Below, piece after piece: positions 6,109 through 10,187 of a stretch of DNA of 10,187 nucleotides. The stretch is from an uncultured archaeon. GTDB lineage: Archaea; Thermoproteota; CALKCG01; B24. Position numbers and translations under genes: made by a program. Within the stretch, counting starts at the first letter, position 1, and each line of letters starts with the position of its first letter. The notes beneath the pieces were generated by a model. It was given only the letters and a program-made list of their open reading frames with translations, had not been told where the DNA came from and did not search any database. The stretch is taken from positions 1 through 10,187 of the forward strand of contig CALKCG010000129.1 in assembly GCA_938082915.1 (NCBI GenBank). The letters are read 5' to 3'.

Positions 6109-7863
6109 ATGATTGGAGACATACTCTTCATAAACTTAACCGATGGTTTAAACTGGGTTGAAAATAGGCGGGAACTTGTCGATAAGTACATAGGTGGGTC
6201 TGGGTTAGCCATAAACTTACTGAATGAATTATGCCCAGAGGGTGTAGATCCTTTCGCACCTGAAAATCCGATCATACTGGCACCTGGACCGTTCATAGGG
6301 CTTTACCCGGCGTGTTCAAAGACCATTGCTATGTTTAAATCGCCTTTAACCGGAAACCTAGGTGAAAGTCATGCTGGTGGAAAACTCGGTGTAGCTATAA
6401 GGCTTGCTGGATACAATGCCGTAGTCATTATGGGAGCTTCCTCAAAACCAGTATGGCTTGACATCAAAGACAATGGGGAAGTTAAGGTTAACGGTGCATC
6501 TTCCCTCAAGGGGTTGAGCAGTTTACATACGATTATGTCGTTGGATGCAGTAAATCCCTATGGCTTACAGTCGATCGTAGCTATTGGACCAGCTGGAGAA
6601 AACTTCGTCTACTACGCTAATGTTTCAGTAGATGGGTACAACTTCTTCGGAAGAACTGGTTTGGGGGCAGTGATGGGGGCTAAAAACCTTAAAGCCATAC
6701 GTGTTACGGGATGCGGTGAAATATCTGTTAAGGACTTGGATAGATATAAGAGGGTGTTTGAGAAAGTATACGAGGATGTTATTAAGAGCGGAAAGATGCG
6801 TAAATATCACGACCTTGGAACGCCTCAGAACGTTCTAGTACTAAATAAAATTAAGGCGCTTCCAACGATGAATTTTAAACGTGGATATTTCGAATACGCT
6901 GAGAATATTTCAGGAGAATACTTTGCAGATAACCTTCTAGTTAGGAAGAGTACGTGTCCCTTATGTCCAATAGGATGTAAGCACGTAGCCATGCTGAAAA
7001 ATTTCTTCGCAGAAGAGCATGAAGTTGAATCTATAGAAGTTGGATACGACTACGAGCCCATATATGCGTTGGGTTCAAACCTAGGCGTTGGAGATCCCTT
7101 AGACGTTCTTAAGCTTAGAGCTGTTTGCGATCGATATGGGTTAGACGCCATGATGACTGGGACTATGCTCGCATGGGCTACTGAAGCCTACGAAAACGGG
7201 CTAATAAGTCTAAATGAAACGATGGTCGAACCTAGATGGGGGAATGCGGAGAATTATATCGAGATGGTTAAGCGGATCGTGGCGATGCCGAATGAATTCT
7301 ACGTATCTATGGCTCAGGGGAAGGCGTATAGAAACCTCGGAGAGGAATTCTTAGCCGTGATTGGGGGAAACGGTTTAGCTGGTTATCACACCGGATTGGC
7401 TTTCATAATCGGTACGGCCATAGGGGCGAGGCATAGTCACTTGAGCAACGCCGGATACAACTTGGATCAAAAACTGCTTGGGTTGACTATAGACCCTGTT
7501 GAAGCCGTCAAAGCTCTTATAAAAGAGGAGGCTTGGAGGTGTGTATTGGAGAGTTGTGGCGTATGTCTATTTGCGAGAGACATATATGGTAAGCATACCG
7601 TGTTGGAGGCATTGAATGCGATAGGATTCAACTACGATGATGAAGGCCTTGAAAGAGTCGGAAGGCTGATTTACGGTTTAAAATACAAGTTTAAGTTTAG
7701 AGAGGGGTTTGAATTTCAAAGTCTCAAAATCCCAAATAGAATATTTGAAACGCCTACTGCAAACGGCAGGATAAGCCCTGAAGACGTTAAAAAGGGTTTG
7801 GAAATTGCAGACGCTGAGGTGAGGGGGCTCGTTGCAGAAGCTACTGCATACCATGTTTTTTGA
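6109..7863 (+). CDS. Aldehyde ferredoxin oxidoreductase-family tungsten/molybdenum enzyme, catalytic subunit
   Basis: Predicted tungstopterin or molybdopterin enzyme that interconverts an aldehyde and a carboxylate with ferredoxin as electron carrier, in the cytoplasm. From the ATG at 6109 it has 584 residues, close to the family's usual length. N-terminal pterin-binding domain: DKYIGGSGLA (25-34), FKSPLTGNLGESHAGGKLG (76-94), GRTGLGAVMGAKNLKAI (181-197). The [4Fe-4S] ligands are C283, C286 and C290 (CPLCPIGC) plus most likely C486 in ESCGVCLF. DYEPIYALGSNLG (314-326) and DRYGLDAM (341-348) match conserved pterin and active-site segments. The C-terminal part has GYHTG (425-429) and ARHSHLSNAGYNLDQ (440-454) instead of the ELPAYDPR-type motif of classical aldehyde or glyceraldehyde-3-phosphate enzymes, so the substrate is open. 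An ATG in the same frame at 6049 would add 20 residues but lies inside the polyferredoxin gene; GGTGAGG (6093-6099) before 6109 supports the shorter start. Its 3' end overlaps convergent cdhE. Confidence 0.92.
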   Translation: MIGDILFINLTDGLNWVENRRELVDKYIGGSGLAINLLNELCPEGVDPFAPENPIILAPGPFIGLYPACSKTIAMFKSPLTGNLGESHAGGKLGVAIRLAGYNAVVIMGASSKPVWLDIKDNGEVKVNGASSLKGLSSLHTIMSLDAVNPYGLQSIVAIGPAGENFVYYANVSVDGYNFFGRTGLGAVMGAKNLKAIRVTGCGEISVKDLDRYKRVFEKVYEDVIKSGKMRKYHDLGTPQNVLVLNKIKALPTMNFKRGYFEYAENISGEYFADNLLVRKSTCPLCPIGCKHVAMLKNFFAEEHEVESIEVGYDYEPIYALGSNLGVGDPLDVLKLRAVCDRYGLDAMMTGTMLAWATEAYENGLISLNETMVEPRWGNAENYIEMVKRIVAMPNEFYVSMAQGKAYRNLGEEFLAVIGGNGLAGYHTGLAFIIGTAIGARHSHLSNAGYNLDQKLLGLTIDPVEAVKALIKEEAWRCVLESCGVCLFARDIYGKHTVLEALNAIGFNYDDEGLERVGRLIYGLKYKFKFREGFEFQSLKIPNRIFETPTANGRISPEDVKKGLEIADAEVRGLVAEATAYHVF

Positions 7864-9166
7864 GGAAGTCTAATATATCCTTTGAATTGAATGGGCCTAC
7901 CAGAATGTTCCAACCAGTTGAATCTTCGATCTCCCTGGCTAACTTAGCCGCCCTACCCGGAATTACGAGTGCTCTATGGTTTACCTTAGCCTCCAACTTC
8001 GTCTCCTCAATCACTTGCTTAACCGAGTCTGGTTTGAGCTTATTACCAGCCACGGAGCAGGCTACTGAGAGACCTCCCGTATCTACGACTAAGAGGAAAC
8101 AACTTACATTCTGGTTTTTCAAATCGTTTGCCACTATGTGAAAGGTTAAGGCATAATTGGTCGTCAGTAATACTGGACTACTATCTTTAGGTTCACCTAT
8201 AGCGTATAAACCCGGTTTAATGGATATTGGAGACCTCGGGTCCGTCATTATCGACTGTCTGAGGAGCATTACTGGACGCATGAGCGCTAAGACTTCGGGT
8301 TTAACTACGATTATACTCGCGTATCGAACTAGTAATGCTGAAACCGCCAGATGTTCTGGAGCATTAGATTTAATATCACCTGAGAAGATTATGGTAGGAT
8401 AGCCTAATTTCGCGAGTCCCTTATCAACGGCAAGTCTACGTATAATCGTTAAACTCTCCACGAGTTGCTTAAGCGTATCACCAGGGGGCTGTATAACTAT
8501 CTCCGAAAGACCCAGCCCTCTAAGCCTATCGACGCAAGATAAAAGCTCCCTCCAATCGGATGCTTTTATGGAAATGGGGCAGTTGAACTTCCTAGCGAGC
8601 AAAGCCATAGTGGTGAGGTTTCTCAGAAAGGCGCCGTGTAGAAGGGGGCGCTCTCCTTTGAGGATATCTAAAACCCTACTGGATAGAGTGGGCTTTTCAG
8701 TGGAGATTATTAGTGGATACTCCGTACTTTTAACAGCTTCTACAAGTCTTATAAATGCGTCATCGTTATTTGAGGTGTTTCTAAGAGCCAACATGTTGAT
8801 CCTTAGGGTTTGCCCCATCCTCTCAACCTTACAGCCTTCAATGGTTTTCAAAATGCCTTCAACGGTGTCTTCATTCATAAGGTCGTTTAATTCGACGGCT
8901 ATAGCCGGTTCGTTGTAGAATCTATCTTCGTGTCTAAAGGATACGCGTTCCCCACCCACCTTGATCTCCTTGCCTCCACGGCCTATGGCGACGATAGCTA
9001 TGGGGGGAGCAGTTAAACCCACTAGGACGCGTTTAGCCTCGTCTGAGAGAGATGGACATTTACCGATTTCAATAGTACCCTGAGCTAATTTAAACGCAAA
9101 GGCCATACACGTCGGCAATCCACAGTTTCCACAGTTGGTCTTAGGTAGAAGCCTGTAGATTTCCAT
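7841..9166 (-). CDS. cdhE: CO dehydrogenase/acetyl-CoA synthase subunit gamma (corrinoid iron-sulfur protein large subunit)
   Basis: Large subunit of the corrinoid iron-sulfur protein (CdhE, equivalent to bacterial AcsC). It carries the cobamide that takes the methyl group from methyl-tetrahydropterin and delivers it to acetyl-CoA synthase in the Wood-Ljungdahl pathway. The N-terminal [4Fe-4S] domain has Cys12, Cys15, Cys20 and Cys37 in NCGNCGLPTCMAFAFKLA...CP. The following TIM-barrel region includes VGGERVSFRHEDRFYNEPA (70-88), and the C-terminal corrinoid-binding part contains SPVLLTTNYALTFHIVANDL (330-349) and LLVVDTGGLSVAC. The 441 residues are normal for the family and all four cluster cysteines are intact. 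cdhD lies 16 bases upstream on the same strand, so the two are an operon. Only a weak purine run precedes the ATG, so translation may depend on cdhD. The last 23 bases overlap the opposing oxidoreductase gene. Confidence 0.95.
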   Translation of the reverse strand: MEIYRLLPKTNCGNCGLPTCMAFAFKLAQGTIEIGKCPSLSDEAKRVLVGLTAPPIAIVAIGRGGKEIKVGGERVSFRHEDRFYNEPAIAVELNDLMNEDTVEGILKTIEGCKVERMGQTLRINMLALRNTSNNDDAFIRLVEAVKSTEYPLIISTEKPTLSSRVLDILKGERPLLHGAFLRNLTTMALLARKFNCPISIKASDWRELLSCVDRLRGLGLSEIVIQPPGDTLKQLVESLTIIRRLAVDKGLAKLGYPTIIFSGDIKSNAPEHLAVSALLVRYASIIVVKPEVLALMRPVMLLRQSIMTDPRSPISIKPGLYAIGEPKDSSPVLLTTNYALTFHIVANDLKNQNVSCFLLVVDTGGLSVACSVAGNKLKPDSVKQVIEETKLEAKVNHRALVIPGRAAKLAREIEDSTGWNILVGPFNSKDILDFLKKHGMQ

Positions 9167-9182
9167 CGGGTTAAGCTTTCTC

Positions 9183-10142
9183 TCAGAAATTCCGATCGCC
9201 TCCCCACGGAAATTCCCTCAAAAACGATCTAACCATATGTAGGCTTTCCACGTAAAACAACGATATTATGTCTGCTCCAGACATTAAACCCGCTATAGCC
9301 GCCGTTGTTTCATACATTGGAAGATTTGAAGGCGACTCTTTAAACTCCACTATGAAGACATTTTCAGATGCGAAAAATATCATAGGACTTCCAGCCATTC
9401 TATCCCCTTGTAAAGCTCTAATCCTCAACCTCTCCATCGTGGAAAGGGTGTATTCTATCCCATAACCTAATGCCCCCGTCGTAACGTCCATAACAATGTG
9501 GTCAGTTGAAACGCCTTTAGTTGAAAGAAGCTCATTGAGCCTAATGGCTTGGTTGACGTCCATATTTGTCTTAGCCAAAAGATTGTGATCGTTAGCTGAA
9601 GCGGCTTCGGCAACCGTTTCATACGCTTCAGCTGTTACGGGACCTATGAGAAGTCTTTCACCCTTAAAACTTTCAGCGATGAGTTTTAGAAATTCCACGT
9701 TTTTAGGCAGGTCTTCGGTGTGAACTGGATCCATTATTCCAGTGACCATTATGGGGCGACTAGTCGTCTGTAGAACGTCTTCCACTAAGCGTAAAGCGTC
9801 TTTAACACTTCTGTTCAAGGTTAAGGGGGAGATCGATCTAATATTTAGGTTTATGATGTCCGGGTTAAACTTGTCTACAATTCTAACCCATTCAACGGGA
9901 TCCATTATCGCATCGCCGAAGACCTCCATAACGTTGTCAGGGGCCTGGTTTAAGTAGTCGTATACTTCAAGAGCCATTATAGGCGGAGGGTTTAAACCTT
10001 CAAACGTGTAGAAGGGTAGTGTACTACCCCCACCAGCAGCAATAGAGTAGCCCCTCGAGCCTCCTTCAGACCTTGTAGCTCCTATTTTAACCTTTACTAC
10101 GAACCCCCTATAGGATTCTATTGGCAGAGGAATGGACAGTAT
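9183..10142 (-). CDS. cdhD: CO dehydrogenase/acetyl-CoA synthase subunit delta (corrinoid iron-sulfur protein small subunit), apparent non-canonical start
   Basis: Small subunit of the corrinoid iron-sulfur protein (CdhD/AcsD), a TIM barrel that pairs with CdhE. Counting from the first ATG (9977) gives 264 residues, with DHIVMDVTTGALGYGIEY and STMERLRIRALQGD as clear family segments. However, codons upstream of that ATG encode typical CdhD sequence: VVKVKIGATRSEGGSRG, then GGGSTLPFYTFEGLNPPP. The coding region therefore begins farther up, after an in-frame TAA at 10155-10157. No ATG, GTG or TTG exists in this frame between the TAA and 9977. GAGGAGG (10148-10154) lies 5 bases before ATA (10140-10142) and 8 before CTG (10137-10139). 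I place the start at the ATA, giving 319 residues, close to the bacterial AcsD length and lacking the long N-terminal extension of methanogen CdhD. Sequence error or frameshift remain alternatives. Gene identity is secure; the start is not. Confidence 0.9.
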   Translation of the reverse strand: MLSIPLPIESYRGFVVKVKIGATRSEGGSRGYSIAAGGGSTLPFYTFEGLNPPPIMALEVYDYLNQAPDNVMEVFGDAIMDPVEWVRIVDKFNPDIINLNIRSISPLTLNRSVKDALRLVEDVLQTTSRPIMVTGIMDPVHTEDLPKNVEFLKLIAESFKGERLLIGPVTAEAYETVAEAASANDHNLLAKTNMDVNQAIRLNELLSTKGVSTDHIVMDVTTGALGYGIEYTLSTMERLRIRALQGDRMAGSPMIFFASENVFIVEFKESPSNLPMYETTAAIAGLMSGADIISLFYVESLHMVRSFLREFPWGGDRNF

Positions 10143-10147
10143 GAGGG

Positions 10148-10154
10148 CCTCCTC
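10148..10154 (-). promoter_or_regulatory. Strong ribosome binding site of cdhD
   Basis: Minus-strand GAGGAGG begins directly after the TAA of the preceding reading frame and ends 5 bases before ATA (10142) and 8 before CTG (10139). It is the strongest Shine-Dalgarno match seen in the window and points to initiation here, although no standard start codon follows in the cdhD frame. Confidence 0.65.
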
Positions 10155-10187
10155 TTAGATCAAACCGACTTTCCGACAAATATCTTT
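10155..10187 (-). CDS. C-terminal end of an upstream gene (last ten codons)
   Basis: The minus strand reads KDICRKVGLI followed by TAA, which abuts the cdhD ribosome binding site. This is the arrangement expected for the 3' end of a preceding gene in the same operon. In archaeal CODH/ACS clusters that position is often held by cdhC or a CooC-like nickel-insertion ATPase, but ten residues are too few to identify it. The frame is chosen because its stop meets the ribosome binding site; one other frame is open over the same bases. Confidence 0.4.
   Translation of the reverse strand, partial: KDICRKVGLI

Noticed and set aside
9183..9977. cdhD starting at the ATG at 9977 (264 residues)
   Set aside because: Codons upstream in the same frame encode conserved CdhD sequence up to near 10142, so this start would delete about 55 conserved residues.

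Overview
The window looks like a piece of an anaerobic archaeal chromosome, most likely from the TACK/Thermoproteota side (for example a Bathyarchaeia-like or related lineage); the lineage is an inference. Evidence: a gene of the mostly archaeal UPF0282 metallo-hydrolase family, an archaeal-type ThiL, the two corrinoid iron-sulfur protein subunits of CO dehydrogenase/acetyl-CoA synthase (CdhD, CdhE), a tungsten/molybdenum aldehyde ferredoxin oxidoreductase with its own polyferredoxin, and A/T-rich box A-like elements about 28-32 bases before start codons that lack Shine-Dalgarno sites (leaderless style). Genes inside operons, in contrast, do carry purine-rich ribosome binding sites.

Layout. 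Left block, minus strand (1-2513): a small secreted cysteine-containing protein of unknown function (1875-2513), then a nucleoside hydrolase (828-1712) followed 16 bases later by thiamine-monophosphate kinase ThiL (1-811, cut by the window edge). A 330-base divergent intergenic region (2514-2843) with several inverted repeats separates this block from the plus-strand genes. Middle block, plus strand (2844-7863): an FGGY sugar kinase (2844-4406), a 340-base non-coding stretch with a perfect 14-base palindrome, then a UPF0282 metallo-beta-lactamase-fold protein (4747-5649), a four-cluster polyferredoxin (5700-6107) and an aldehyde ferredoxin oxidoreductase-family catalytic subunit (6109-7863), the last two separated by one base. 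Right block, minus strand (7841-10187): cdhD followed by cdhE, preceded by the last ten codons of another gene. cdhE and the oxidoreductase gene converge and overlap by 23 bases at their 3' ends.

How the genes work together. CdhD and CdhE form the corrinoid iron-sulfur protein that passes a methyl group to acetyl-CoA synthase in the archaeal Wood-Ljungdahl pathway. The adjacent oxidoreductase and polyferredoxin form a plausible two-subunit enzyme linking aldehyde/carboxylate chemistry to ferredoxin electrons. The nucleoside hydrolase (base plus ribose) and the FGGY kinase (a sugar phosphate) may belong to salvage of nucleosides or pentoses, but the sequence does not establish this.

The most unusual observation is cdhD. 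Conserved CdhD sequence continues about 55 residues upstream of the first ATG (9977), but between that ATG and the preceding in-frame TAA (10155-10157) there is no ATG, GTG or TTG. A strong GAGGAGG ribosome binding site sits 5 bases before an ATA codon, the same spacing as thiL's ribosome binding site and GTG. This suggests non-canonical initiation at AUA (or CUG), or a sequence error or frameshift.
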